From NCBI RefSeq assembly GCF_013055795.1, contig NZ_JABETO010000012.1:17092-81091 (forward strand): a DNA stretch of 64,000 bases, given 5' to 3'. The first letter of the stretch is position 1; every line of letters begins with the position of its first letter. The DNA is from Streptomyces sp. I05A-00742 (GTDB taxonomy: Bacteria > Actinomycetota > Actinomycetes > Streptomycetales > Streptomycetaceae). The position numbers and the translations under genes were made by a program. The notes beneath the pieces are model-generated. The model saw only the letters and a list, made by a program, of their open reading frames with translations, did not search any database and was not told the origin of the DNA. Of this stretch, positions 1 through 7,743 are shown piece after piece.

Positions 1-2166
1 TTCCTGCGAGAGCTGGTGGAAGACGACCGTGTCGTCGACACGGTTGAGGAACTCGGGCCGGAAGTGCTGCTTGAGCTCCTCGTTGACCTTGGCCTTCATC
101 CGCTCGTAGCCGGTCTTGACGTCGCCCTGGGCGGCGAAGCCCAGGTTGAAGCCCTTGGAGATGTCCCGGGTGCCGAGGTTGGTCGTCATGATGATGACGG
201 TGTTCTTGAAGTCGACGACCCGGCCCTGGGAGTCGGTCAGGCGACCGTCCTCCAGGATCTGGAGCAGCGAGTTGAAGATGTCCGGGTGGGCCTTCTCGAC
301 CTCGTCGAAGAGGACCACGGAGAACGGCTTGCGCCGCACCTTCTCGGTCAGCTGGCCGCCCTCTTCGTAGCCCACGTAGCCGGGGGGCGAACCGAAGAGA
401 CGCGAGACCGTGTGCTTCTCGCTGAACTCCGACATGTCGAGGGAGATCAGCGCGTCCTCGTCGCCGAAGAGGAATTCGGCGAGCGTCTTGGACAGCTCGG
501 TCTTACCGACGCCGGACGGGCCGGCGAAGATGAACGATCCGCCCGGACGCTTCGGGTCCTTGAGGCCCGCACGGGTGCGCCGGATGGCCTGGGAGAGCGC
601 CTTGATGGCGTCCTTCTGGCCGATGACGCGCTTGTGCAGCTCGTCCTCCATGCGCAGCAGGCGGGAGGACTCCTCCTCGGTCAGCTTGAAGACCGGGATG
701 CCGGTGGCGGTGGCCAGGACCTCGGCGATCAGCTCGCCGTCGACCTCGGCGACGACGTCCATGTCGCCGGCCTTCCACTCCTTCTCCCGCTTGGCCTTGG
801 CGGCCAGCAGCTGCTTCTCCTTGTCGCGGAGGGAAGCGGCCTTCTCGAAGTCCTGCGAGTCGATCGCGGACTCCTTCTCCCGGCGCACGTCGGCGATCTT
901 CTCGTCGAACTCGCGGAGGTCCGGCGGCGCGGTCATCCGGCGGATGCGCATCCGGGAACCGGCCTCGTCGATCAGGTCGATCGCCTTGTCCGGCAGGAAG
1001 CGGTCGGAGATGTAGCGGTCGGCGAGGGTCGCGGCCTGGACCAGCGCCTCGTCGGTGATGGAGACGCGGTGATGGGCCTCGTACCGGTCACGGAGACCCT
1101 TGAGGATCTCGATCGTGTGCGGCAGCGACGGCTCGGCGACCTGGATGGGCTGGAAGCGGCGCTCCAGCGCGGCGTCCTTCTCCAGGTGCTTGCGGTACTC
1201 GTCGAGCGTGGTCGCGCCGATGGTCTGGAGCTCGCCGCGGGCCAGCATCGGCTTCAGGATCGAGGCCGCGTCGATGGCGCCTTCCGCGGCACCCGCGCCG
1301 ACGAGCGTGTGGAGCTCGTCGATGAACAGGATGATGTCGCCGCGGGTGCGGATCTCCTTGAGGACCTTCTTCAGGCGCTCCTCGAAGTCACCGCGGTAGC
1401 GGGAGCCCGCCACCAGGGCGCCGAGGTCGAGGGTGTAGAGGTGCTTGTCCTTGAGGGTCTCGGGCACCTCGCCCTTGACGATGGCCTGGGCCAGCCCCTC
1501 GACGACGGCGGTCTTGCCGACGCCGGGCTCGCCGATGAGGACAGGGTTGTTCTTGGTACGGCGGGACAGCACCTGCATGACCCGCTCGATCTCCTTCTCG
1601 CGCCCGATGACCGGGTCGAGCTTGGACTCACGGGCGGCCTGCGTGAGGTTGCGGCCGAACTGGTCCAGGACGAGCGAGGTCGAGGGCGTGCCCTCGGCCG
1701 GGCCGCCGGCGGTGGCGGCCTCCTTGCCCTGGTAGCCGGAGAGCAGCTGGATGACCTGCTGCCGCACCCGGTTCAGATCGGCGCCCAGCTTCACGAGGAC
1801 CTGGGCGGCGACGCCCTCGCCCTCGCGGATCAGGCCGAGCAGGATGTGCTCCGTACCGATGTAGTTGTGGCCGAGCTGGAGGGCCTCGCGGAGCGACAGC
1901 TCCAGGACCTTCTTGGCACGGGGGGTGAAGGGAATGTGCCCGGACGGGGCCTGCTGGCCCTGGCCGATGATCTCCTCCACCTGCTGGCGGACCGCCTCGA
2001 GCGAAATCCCGAGGCTCTCCAGGGCCTTAGCGGCGACACCCTCACCCTCGTGGATCAGGCCCAGGAGGATGTGCTCGGTGCCGATGTAGTTGTGGTTGAG
2101 CATCCGGGCTTCTTCCTGAGCCAGGACGACAACCCGCCGCGCACGGTCGGTGAACCTCTCGAACAT
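1..2166 (-). CDS. clpC: ATP-dependent Clp protease ATP-binding subunit ClpC (3' end beyond window)
   Basis: Hsp100 unfoldase that feeds substrates to the ClpP peptidase in the cytoplasm. 722 codons are visible; the family is about 840 residues, so the C-terminal part lies outside the window. Two ClpN repeats are visible (about residues 1-70 and 78-145), each containing [13 protein letters not shown]. The first AAA+ module has Walker A GEPGVGKT at 212-219. A UVR-type segment follows near residue 430, and the second AAA+ module has GPSGVGKT near residue 547. The start is the ATG opening [11 protein letters not shown], typical of the family, preceded by a GGAGCG-type ribosome-binding site. The gene appears monocistronic at its 5' side, with a ClgR-like box about 220 bp upstream. 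Confidence 0.98.
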   Translation of the reverse strand, partial: MFERFTDRARRVVVLAQEEARMLNHNYIGTEHILLGLIHEGEGVAAKALESLGISLEAVRQQVEEIIGQGQQAPSGHIPFTPRAKKVLELSLREALQLGHNYIGTEHILLGLIREGEGVAAQVLVKLGADLNRVRQQVIQLLSGYQGKEAATAGGPAEGTPSTSLVLDQFGRNLTQAARESKLDPVIGREKEIERVMQVLSRRTKNNPVLIGEPGVGKTAVVEGLAQAIVKGEVPETLKDKHLYTLDLGALVAGSRYRGDFEERLKKVLKEIRTRGDIILFIDELHTLVGAGAAEGAIDAASILKPMLARGELQTIGATTLDEYRKHLEKDAALERRFQPIQVAEPSLPHTIEILKGLRDRYEAHHRVSITDEALVQAATLADRYISDRFLPDKAIDLIDEAGSRMRIRRMTAPPDLREFDEKIADVRREKESAIDSQDFEKAASLRDKEKQLLAAKAKREKEWKAGDMDVVAEVDGELIAEVLATATGIPVFKLTEEESSRLLRMEDELHKRVIGQKDAIKALSQAIRRTRAGLKDPKRPGGSFIFAGPSGVGKTELSKTLAEFLFGDEDALISLDMSEFSEKHTVSRLFGSPPGYVGYEEGGQLTEKVRRKPFSVVLFDEVEKAHPDIFNSLLQILEDGRLTDSQGRVVDFKNTVIIMTTNLGTRDISKGFNLGFAAQGDVKTGYERMKAKVNEELKQHFRPEFLNRVDDTVVFHQLSQE

Positions 2167-2666
2167 CGTTAATCGCTCCTCAGAGCGGTCAGGCAGTAAG
2201 GGGTCGGTCCCCTCCCTGTCCTTCCGCATGCTAGTCCCGCGGGACGGGACAGCTCATTCCAACTGCCGACATCCGTCCGGATCACCCCCGCGCCGGCGGG
2301 GAAACCTGCTGCCGAACAGCCGACAACTCCTCCAACCCGATGGTGGGAGACGATGTTCCCGCAGGCCAGGCATATACGCTCACCGCCACTACGCCGATGG
2401 CGAACGCACGCTTGGCCCGGCCGGGCCGGCCGCACCCCCGGATCTCCCCGGCGGATACGCCCCGGGCCCTGCGGTACCGCCTCTCCCCACGGTGAAAGTC
2501 CTACCCCCGGGGGCGGACACTCCATGCGGCGCGGGCCCCTGCGCTCCGCTACGGGCGAACACCCTCGCACCACCGGGAGCGCCTGTGCGCCCCGTACACC
2601 TTGTACGGAGCGTGCCCGATTACGGACAGCGCGTAACCTCCGGGGGTCGGCTCAGTTGCACCGTTC
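2167..2666. other. 500-bp divergent intergenic region upstream of clpC
   Basis: No convincing gene lies here. It separates clpC (minus) from the hypothetical gene starting at 2667 (plus) and must contain both promoters. Apart from the ClgR-like box listed separately, I see only GC-rich sequence and a short hairpin-forming GGGGTCGGTCCCC near 2198 in the clpC leader. Confidence 0.6.
2364..2405 (-). promoter_or_regulatory. ClgR-like box and candidate clpC promoter
   Basis: The segment 2388-2405 (ACTACGCCGATGGCGAAC on the plus strand) matches, at every position I can recall, the corynebacterial ClgR consensus WNNWCGCYNANRGCGWWS. On the minus strand it also fits the Streptomyces form GTTCGC-N5-GCG. 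A TATATG hexamer (2371-2376) lies about 20 bp further toward clpC and could be the -10 element. An activator at that spacing, just upstream of or over a poor -35, would fit ClgR control of clp genes. Established: ClgR activates clp genes in actinobacteria. Inferred: the exact start site. Confidence 0.6.
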
Positions 2667-3383
2667 ATGGCCCCTGTCTACCCCGGCGTTCCCCGCGGCG
2701 CCCTCCCCGGCCCCCGGGCCCCGCAGGACGCCGTACCGCGGTCACCGGCCGGGCCGGAGGCCCGTCGGCGCCACTGGTACGAGCACGAGCTGGGCTGGCC
2801 CACGACGGACGGCGAGCCGCTGGGGCTGCCGACCGGGGTGCGCTTCGACGCCCTGGGCCTGCCCGCCGGCGCGGGCGCCGCGGTGCTCGCGCGCGTGCGG
2901 CCCACGGGGCCGGTGGCGCTCGACCGGCGGGCCGGGACGCTGTGGTTCCTGACCGCCGCGGGCAGCGCGGACGAGCTGCCGGAGCTGCTGCGCTGGCTGG
3001 AGTGGGACGGCATCGCCCTGGACCTCACGGCACGGGGCGACGGCGGCCGGATCCCCGCGCCGGTGCCCGTGGGCATCCGGTCCCGGCGGGGCGGGACGCC
3101 CGCGGAGAGCGGCCCGTCGGATCCGCGGGAGGCCGTGTGGTTGCGGCCTCCCCGGCCTGGGTGCGAGGTGGAGCCGACACTTCCGGTGACCGGCCTCGGG
3201 GGCGGCGGACGCGCCCCCGATCTCGTACGGCTGGTGAGCGCGGCGGCCACGGAGTGCCACCGTGCCCGGCTGCTGCGCGCCGGACGGTCGCGCAGGGGAC
3301 GGCCGACGGGGGTTCAGCCGTTGGCCTTCTCGTACGCCTCACGAATGTCGGCGGGGACGCGGCCCCGGTCGTTGACGTTGTAA
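2667..3383 (+). CDS. hypothetical protein, conserved position between clpC and lsr2
   Basis: 238 residues, no recognised catalytic motif. The first half has a regular alternation around HWYEHELGWPT and ELPELLRWLEW that loosely recalls the N-terminal domain of actinobacterial primase/polymerase-like proteins; this is only an impression. The C-terminal third is Gly/Arg/Pro-rich and poorly ordered. The gene is convergent with lsr2 and its last 70 bases overlap the lsr2 3' end, so the final about 23 residues are the least certain part. I do not assign a function. Confidence 0.6.
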   Translation: MAPVYPGVPRGALPGPRAPQDAVPRSPAGPEARRRHWYEHELGWPTTDGEPLGLPTGVRFDALGLPAGAGAAVLARVRPTGPVALDRRAGTLWFLTAAGSADELPELLRWLEWDGIALDLTARGDGGRIPAPVPVGIRSRRGGTPAESGPSDPREAVWLRPPRPGCEVEPTLPVTGLGGGGRAPDLVRLVSAAATECHRARLLRAGRSRRGRPTGVQPLAFSYASRMSAGTRPRSLTL

Positions 3384-3652
3384 CCGTTCTCCTTGGCCCA
3401 CGCACGGATCTTCGCGGTGTCCTGGCTCGCACCCGCGGAAGCGGCACGGCCACCACGGCTGCGGCCGGCCGACCGGCCGCCGGTCCGACGGCCGTTCTTG
3501 GCGTACGGCTCCAGCAGCCCGCGCAGCTTGTCGGCGTTGTCGGTGGTGAGGTCGATCTCGTAGGTCTTGCCGTCCAGAGCGAACGTCACCGTCTCGTCCG
3601 CCTCGCCGCCGTCGAGGTCGTCGACAAGAAGGACCTGAACCTTCTGCGCCAC
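3314..3652 (-). CDS. lsr2: Lsr2 family nucleoid-associated protein
   Basis: Small xenogeneic-silencing protein that binds the minor groove of AT-rich DNA and oligomerises through its N-terminus. 112 residues when started at the GTG giving MAQKVQVLLVDDLDGGEA. That start has AAAGGA eight bases upstream and is the usual family start; the longer in-frame extension to 3724 lacks this support. The N-terminal beta/alpha dimerisation domain spans about residues 1-60, then a basic linker (GRRTGGRSAGRS), then the C-terminal DNA-binding domain with the AT-hook-like RGR in NDRGRVPADIREAYE. Convergent with the hypothetical gene at 2667. Confidence 0.96.
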   Translation of the reverse strand: MAQKVQVLLVDDLDGGEADETVTFALDGKTYEIDLTTDNADKLRGLLEPYAKNGRRTGGRSAGRSRGGRAASAGASQDTAKIRAWAKENGYNVNDRGRVPADIREAYEKANG

Positions 3653-3817
3653 GGGGGGATTCCTTTCATCAGCAGAAAAGGGATTACGGAGGAATAGCAA
3701 ACCGCCTTTCCCGGAAAAACACAAACCCCCGGGGAAGGTTCAGTCGCCGTTCCGCACGGGAACGACGGCTTCCAGGACGGCACGATAGGGGCGCGATTCG
3801 GACATAGGGACCGGCGA

Positions 3818-4354
3818 TCACAGATGCAGAAGCATCCGGCTGTTGCCAAGGGTGTTCGGCTTCACCCGTTCGAGACCGAGGAACTCGGCAACACCCTCGT
3901 CATAGGAGCGCAGCAGCTCGCTGTAGACATCACCGTCCACCGGTGTCTCACCGATCTCGACGAAGCCGTGCTTCGCGAAGAACTCGACTTCGAAGGTGAG
4001 GCAGAAAATACGCCGCACCCCCAGCCAGCGGGCCGTCTGCAGGAGCTTGCCGAGTACCGCGTGGCCGACTCCGCCGCCCTTGACCGCGGGGTCGACGGCC
4101 AGCGTGCGGACCTCGGCGAGGTCTTCCCACATCACGTGCAGTGCGCCGCATCCGATGACCGTACCGTCTTCGTCCCGTTCCGCGACCCAGAACTCCTGGA
4201 TGTCCTCGTAAAGGGTCACCGTCGCTTTGTCGAGCAGGATGCGGTCCCGCGCGTAGGTGTTGATGAGCCGGCGCACGGTGGGCACATCGGAGGTCCGGGC
4301 CCTGCGGACCGTGACGACTTTTGCGGGGGCGGGGCTGTCAGATGCTGCGGGCAT
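3818..4354 (-). CDS. argA: amino-acid (L-glutamate) N-acetyltransferase, GNAT family
   Basis: Likely acetylates L-glutamate for arginine biosynthesis, like the stand-alone single-domain actinobacterial enzyme (Rv2747 type). 178 residues, a single GNAT domain. The acetyl-CoA loop is VDPAVKGGGVGHAVLGKL near residues 108-125, preceded by the strand EVRTLAV. The C-terminal IFCLTFEVEFFAKHGFVEI is typical of this subfamily. The BlaI-type gene lies only 9 bp upstream on the same strand, so they are probably co-transcribed. Substrate choice is inferred from similarity. Confidence 0.85.
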   Translation of the reverse strand: MPAASDSPAPAKVVTVRRARTSDVPTVRRLINTYARDRILLDKATVTLYEDIQEFWVAERDEDGTVIGCGALHVMWEDLAEVRTLAVDPAVKGGGVGHAVLGKLLQTARWLGVRRIFCLTFEVEFFAKHGFVEIGETPVDGDVYSELLRSYDEGVAEFLGLERVKPNTLGNSRMLLHL

Positions 4355-4363
4355 AAGCGGACG

Positions 4364-4759
4364 CTATCGCCCTGGCGGTGGCGTGCCCTCCCCGGGCTGG
4401 TCGAGTTGGACGACGCGGATCGCGTCGCGGAGGGCTTCCCGTTGTTCGGCCGACATCATGCCGAAGAAGGCGACGAGAGCGGCCGCGGGGTTGTCGCTGA
4501 CGGACCAGGCTTCGTTCATCAGTGCGGCCGAGTAGGCGGCCCGGTTGGACACCGCCTCATATCGATAGGCACGGCCTTCGGCTTCCCGGCGCAGCCAGCC
4601 CTTCTGATACAGGTTGTCCATTACGGTCATGACGGTGGTGTAGGCGATCGACCGTTCCTGCTGAAGGTCTTCGAGGACTTCTCGAACAGTGACCGGCCGG
4701 TTCCACTCCCACACACGCGTCATGACGGCGTCTTCCAGATCACCGAGGCGTCGAACCAC
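4364..4759 (-). CDS. BlaI/MecI/CopY-family transcriptional repressor
   Basis: 131-residue penicillinase-repressor-type winged helix regulator. The family pattern is clear: LGDLEDAVMTRVWEWNRPVTVREVLEDL, then IAYTTVMTVMDNLYQKGWLRRE (recognition helix and wing, about residues 38-60) and the C-terminal dimerisation helices. The start is a GTG. A TATTAT hexamer on the minus strand ends six bases upstream (4766-4771), so the transcript may be leaderless. No BlaR-type M56 sensor protease is adjacent; the only co-directional partner is the argA-like gene. Its ligand or signal cannot be told from the sequence. Confidence 0.92.
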   Translation of the reverse strand: MVRRLGDLEDAVMTRVWEWNRPVTVREVLEDLQQERSIAYTTVMTVMDNLYQKGWLRREAEGRAYRYEAVSNRAAYSAALMNEAWSVSDNPAAALVAFFGMMSAEQREALRDAIRVVQLDQPGEGTPPPGR

Positions 4760-4765
4760 ACGCGA

Positions 4766-4771
4766 ATAATA
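4766..4771 (-). promoter_or_regulatory. candidate -10 element of the blaI-like gene
   Basis: TATTAT on the minus strand ends six bases before the GTG start of the BlaI-type gene, which is the geometry of a leaderless transcript. No clear -35 hexamer is visible; a GAGACATCTC inverted repeat lies 4777-4786 and could be an operator. Confidence 0.45.
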
Positions 4772-4812
4772 GTGGGAGATGTCTCGAATGCCGGTTTATC
4801 GGGCCGCGAAAA

Positions 4813-4853
4813 GGGCGTGCGGCCCGGGAAATATCCACCCGGGCCGCACGCCC
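4813..4853 (-). terminator. strong intrinsic-type terminator hairpin
   Basis: Perfect 16-bp stem: GGGCGTGCGGCCCGGG at 4813-4828 pairs with 4838-4853, leaving a nine-base AT-rich loop. It lies 30 bp past the stop of the small membrane protein gene (minus strand), so it should end that transcript. No U-tract, as is usual in Streptomyces. Confidence 0.85.
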
Positions 4854-4882
4854 CGTACGCCGCCGGGTTTCCGGCGGGCGGT

Positions 4883-5068
4883 TCAGGCGCCGGCGGTCTT
4901 GGCCTCCGCGGAACCGGTGGCGGCTTCGGCGCGGGCCACGGCCGCGTCGACGATCGCGTCTTCCTTCGCCTTGTTCGCACCGCCTTGGCTCTTGACGATC
5001 GTCACGACCAGCGCGGTGAAAGCGATCGCCATCACCACGGGCGGGACCAGCGCGGCGACATAGTCCAT
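4883..5068 (-). CDS. small single-pass membrane protein
   Basis: 61 residues. One hydrophobic helix (about residues 5-25, VAALVPPVVMAIAFTALVV) is followed by a short Lys/Ala/Glu-rich cytoplasmic tail (GGANKAKEDAIVDAAVARAEA) that could form an amphipathic helix. GC-rich third positions and a GGAGCC ribosome-binding site support coding. The gene is followed by a strong hairpin terminator. Function unknown. Confidence 0.75.
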   Translation of the reverse strand: MDYVAALVPPVVMAIAFTALVVTIVKSQGGANKAKEDAIVDAAVARAEAATGSAEAKTAGA

Positions 5069-5117
5069 GGCCGTCGGCTCCTTCTGGGTCTGGATTCGAT
5101 TGGGCGACCCGTCCAGA

Positions 5118-5870
5118 TTACGCGCGCGCCATCGGCGGCCCGTGACGGACCTCCGTATCGCCCCTCACGTGGCCCTCCGGAGCCCGGCCCCCGGCGGGCG
5201 GCGCCGGTTTGCGGCGGGGCGGGAAGACCTCGCCCGGGGTGGGGATGGGGCGGTCGGGCCGCGGGCCCTTGGGCGCCGGGGCGGCGGGCGGGGTCTTCGG
5301 CCGGTCCGGGGCGGCACCGGGTTTCGCGGGGGGCTTGGCGCCCGGCTTGGGCGCCTCGGGGCCGGCGACGGGACGGAGTACGCCGTCGTGGTCCCGGAGC
5401 CCCGGCCGGGCGGCCGGTACGGCGGGGGACGACGGCGGGGCGAGCGGCGCGCAGTCGGCGAGCCGGGCCCGTACGGCCGCCTCCGTGAGCCGTTCACAGC
5501 GCTGGAGGAGGGCCCGGCGGCGGCCGGTCTCGGCGGCGCCGGCCGGGACGGCGCACAGGGCGCGCAGGGCGGCCAGGTCCTCCGCCCCCGGGCGGTGGCC
5601 GGACGCCAGGGCGTCCTGGAGGCGTTCCACGTAGCCGGGCGCGGTGCCGGGCAGGGCGGCGCGGTAGCGGGCGAGGTCCGCGCGGAGGAAGGCGCGCAGC
5701 CTGCCGCCTTCCCTGGCCGCTTCGTCCACGGCCTGCGCGAGCCGGAGGCACTTCTGCTTCTCGGCGTGTTCGGTGCGGGGCTGGAGGGCGATGGCGAGGG
5801 CACGGCGGAGCACGCGCAGCTCGTCGGCGCTGAACGCCATGCCGCCGTGGGATCCATAGGGCGTAGGCAT
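5118..5870 (-). CDS. hypothetical protein, helical N-terminus and Pro-rich tail
   Basis: 250 residues. The N-terminal two-thirds (to about residue 160) is Ala/Leu/Arg-rich and predicted largely helical (ELRVLRRALAIALQPRTEH); the C-terminal third is Pro/Ala/Lys-rich and probably disordered. No signal peptide or enzyme motif. An internal ATG at 5840 (MAFSADELRVL) is a plausible alternative start and is close to the start of the conserved-looking part. Lies downstream of coaX with an 86-bp gap that holds an inverted repeat. Confidence 0.7.
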   Translation of the reverse strand: MPTPYGSHGGMAFSADELRVLRRALAIALQPRTEHAEKQKCLRLAQAVDEAAREGGRLRAFLRADLARYRAALPGTAPGYVERLQDALASGHRPGAEDLAALRALCAVPAGAAETGRRRALLQRCERLTEAAVRARLADCAPLAPPSSPAVPAARPGLRDHDGVLRPVAGPEAPKPGAKPPAKPGAAPDRPKTPPAAPAPKGPRPDRPIPTPGEVFPPRRKPAPPAGGRAPEGHVRGDTEVRHGPPMARA

Positions 5871-5885
5871 GGGCTGACTTTAAGT

Positions 5886-5910
5886 GCTAAACGGACAATT
5901 TTCGCTTAGC
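5886..5910 (-). promoter_or_regulatory. inverted repeat upstream of the 5118-5870 gene
   Basis: GCTAAACG (5886-5893) and CGCTTAGC (5903-5910) form an imperfect palindrome (7 of 8) around an AT-rich spacer, about 16 bp ahead of the gene start. It could be an operator or part of a promoter; the AT-rich core is unusual here. Confidence 0.35.
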
Positions 5911-5956
5911 GCGGCCCGTGCGGCGTGGCTCAGACACCCCTCCGCCGACGGGCCCC

Positions 5957-6754
5957 CTACGTGCGCGCCACGTTCCGCTCGTACACCAGCCGCAGGCCGA
6001 TCAGCGTCAGCCAGGGCTCGTGCTCGTCGATCACCGTCGCCTCGGCGAGCACCAGCGGCGCCAGGCCGCCCGTCGCGATGACGGTGACGTCGTCCGGGTC
6101 GTCCGCGAGCTCCCGCGCCATCCGGTTGACGACGCCGTCCACCTGGCCCGCGAAGCCGTGGATGATGCCGGACTGCATGGCCTCGACCGTGTTCTTGCCG
6201 ATCACGCTGCGCGGCCGGGCCAGCTCGATCTTGCGGAGCTGGGCGCCCTTGACGCCCAGCGCCTCGACGGAGATCTCGATGCCCGGCGCGATGACGCCGC
6301 CCACGTACTCGCCGCGCACGCTCACCGCGTCGAAGGTGGTGGCCGTGCCGAAGTCGACGACGATGCACGGGCCGTCGTAGAGCTCGACGGCGGCGACCGC
6401 GTTGATGATGCGGTCCGCGCCGACCTCCTTGGGGTTGTCCATGAGGATGGGCACGCCGGTCTTGACGCCGGGCTCGACCAGGACGGCCGGGACGTCGCCG
6501 TAGTAGCGGCGGGTCACCTCGCGCATCTCGTGCAGCACCGAGGGGACCGTCGAACAGATGGCGATGCCCTCGATGCCGTCGCCCAGGTCGTCCCCGAGCA
6601 GCGGGTGGCGGCCCATGAGGCCCTGGAAGAGCACGGCGAGCTCGTCGGCGGTGCGCCGGGGGTCGGTGGAGATGCGCCAGTGCTCGACGATCTCGTCCCC
6701 GTCGAAGAGGCCGAGGACGGTCTGGGTGTTGCCGACGTCGATGGTGAGCAGCAT
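5957..6754 (-). CDS. coaX: type III pantothenate kinase
   Basis: Phosphorylates pantothenate, the first committed step to coenzyme A; this class is feedback-insensitive and uses a monovalent cation. 265 residues of the ASKHA fold: phosphate loop DVGNTQT at 6-12, GADR at 112-115 (catalytic Asp region) and DFGTATTFD at 134-142. The ATG overlaps the nadC stop as TGATG, indicating translational coupling. Last gene of the pan/nad run, so pantothenate made by PanC can be used directly. Confidence 0.96.
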   Translation of the reverse strand: MLLTIDVGNTQTVLGLFDGDEIVEHWRISTDPRRTADELAVLFQGLMGRHPLLGDDLGDGIEGIAICSTVPSVLHEMREVTRRYYGDVPAVLVEPGVKTGVPILMDNPKEVGADRIINAVAAVELYDGPCIVVDFGTATTFDAVSVRGEYVGGVIAPGIEISVEALGVKGAQLRKIELARPRSVIGKNTVEAMQSGIIHGFAGQVDGVVNRMARELADDPDDVTVIATGGLAPLVLAEATVIDEHEPWLTLIGLRLVYERNVART

Positions 6755-7743
6755 CAGACGTCCCCCTCCCGCAGGTCCAGGCCGATGTCGAGGACCGGCG
6801 AGGAGTGCGTGAGGGCGCCGACGGCCAGGTAGTCCACGCCGGTGGCGGCGTACTCGTGGGCGTTGGCCAGGGTGAGGCGGCCCGAGGACTCCAGCCGGGC
6901 GCGGCCGGCGACGAGGGCGACGGCCTCGCGGGTCCGCTCGGGGGTGAAGTTGTCGAGCATGATCAGGTCGGCGCCCTCGGCGAGGACCGGCGGGATCTGC
7001 TCCAGGTGGTCGACCTCGACCTCGATGGGCAGGTCCGGGAACCGCTCGCGGACGGCCTTGAACGCCTGGGCGACGCCGCCCGCCGCGATCACGTGGTTGT
7101 CCTTGACCAGCGCGGCGTCCGAGAGGGACATCCGGTGGTTGACGCCGCCGCCGCAGCGGACCGCGTACTTCTCCAGGGCGCGCAGCCCGGGCGTGGTCTT
7201 GCGGGTGTCGCGGACGGCCGCGCCGGTGCCCTCCAGGGCGTCGGCCCAGGCGCGGGTGGCGGTGGCGATGCCGGAGAGGCGGCAGAGCAGGTTGAGCATG
7301 CTGCGCTCGGCGGTGAGCAGGTCGCGGGTGCGGGTGCGGACGGACAGCAGGCGCTCCCCGGCCGCGACGCGGTCACCGTCCTCGACGTGCCGCTCGACCT
7401 CGAAGTCGTCGGTGCAGACCACGGAGAGGATCGCCTCGGCGACGCGCAGGCCGGCCACGGTTCCGGCCTCGCGGGCGGTGAAGTCGCCGGTGGCGACGGC
7501 GTCCTCGGGGACGGTGGCGACGGAGGTGACGTCCACGCCGCCGTCGAGGTCCTCCTCGACGGCCATGTGCGCGATCTCCTCGACGAGCACCGGGTCCAGC
7601 CCGGCGTCCGCGAGCAGCGCCGCGAGGCCGCTGTCGAGCCCGCACTCGTAGGCCGCTCCCTCACCGCAGGCGCAGTCGCCGCCGCAGCCCGGTTCGTCGG
7701 TGAGGGTGGTGAGCCGGTACTGGAGGTTGTCGGGGGTGGTCAC
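6754..7743 (-). CDS. nadC: nicotinate-nucleotide pyrophosphorylase (carboxylating)
   Basis: Converts quinolinate and PRPP to nicotinate mononucleotide in de novo NAD synthesis. 329 residues. Phosphoribosyltransferase motifs are intact: DTRKTTPGLRALEKYAV (quinolinate/PRPP site), HRMSLSDAALVKDNH, and IMLDNF near the C-terminus. The GTG start overlaps the nadB stop (GTGA). Unusually, the N-terminus before the conserved domain carries a Cys cluster, C-x3-C-x-C-x7-C within about residues 19-33, not part of the catalytic fold. Confidence 0.96.
   Translation of the reverse strand: MTTPDNLQYRLTTLTDEPGCGGDCACGEGAAYECGLDSGLAALLADAGLDPVLVEEIAHMAVEEDLDGGVDVTSVATVPEDAVATGDFTAREAGTVAGLRVAEAILSVVCTDDFEVERHVEDGDRVAAGERLLSVRTRTRDLLTAERSMLNLLCRLSGIATATRAWADALEGTGAAVRDTRKTTPGLRALEKYAVRCGGGVNHRMSLSDAALVKDNHVIAAGGVAQAFKAVRERFPDLPIEVEVDHLEQIPPVLAEGADLIMLDNFTPERTREAVALVAGRARLESSGRLTLANAHEYAATGVDYLAVGALTHSSPVLDIGLDLREGDV

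Noticed and set aside
16..2172. 718-codon open frame on the plus strand opposite clpC
   Set aside because: Translation is Leu/Val/Asp-rich nonsense typical of the antisense of a high-GC gene; clpC on the minus strand is unmistakable.
4364..4759. beta-lactam resistance operon suggested by the BlaI-type gene
   Set aside because: No BlaR/MecR sensor or beta-lactamase gene is adjacent; BlaI-type repressors have other targets in actinobacteria.
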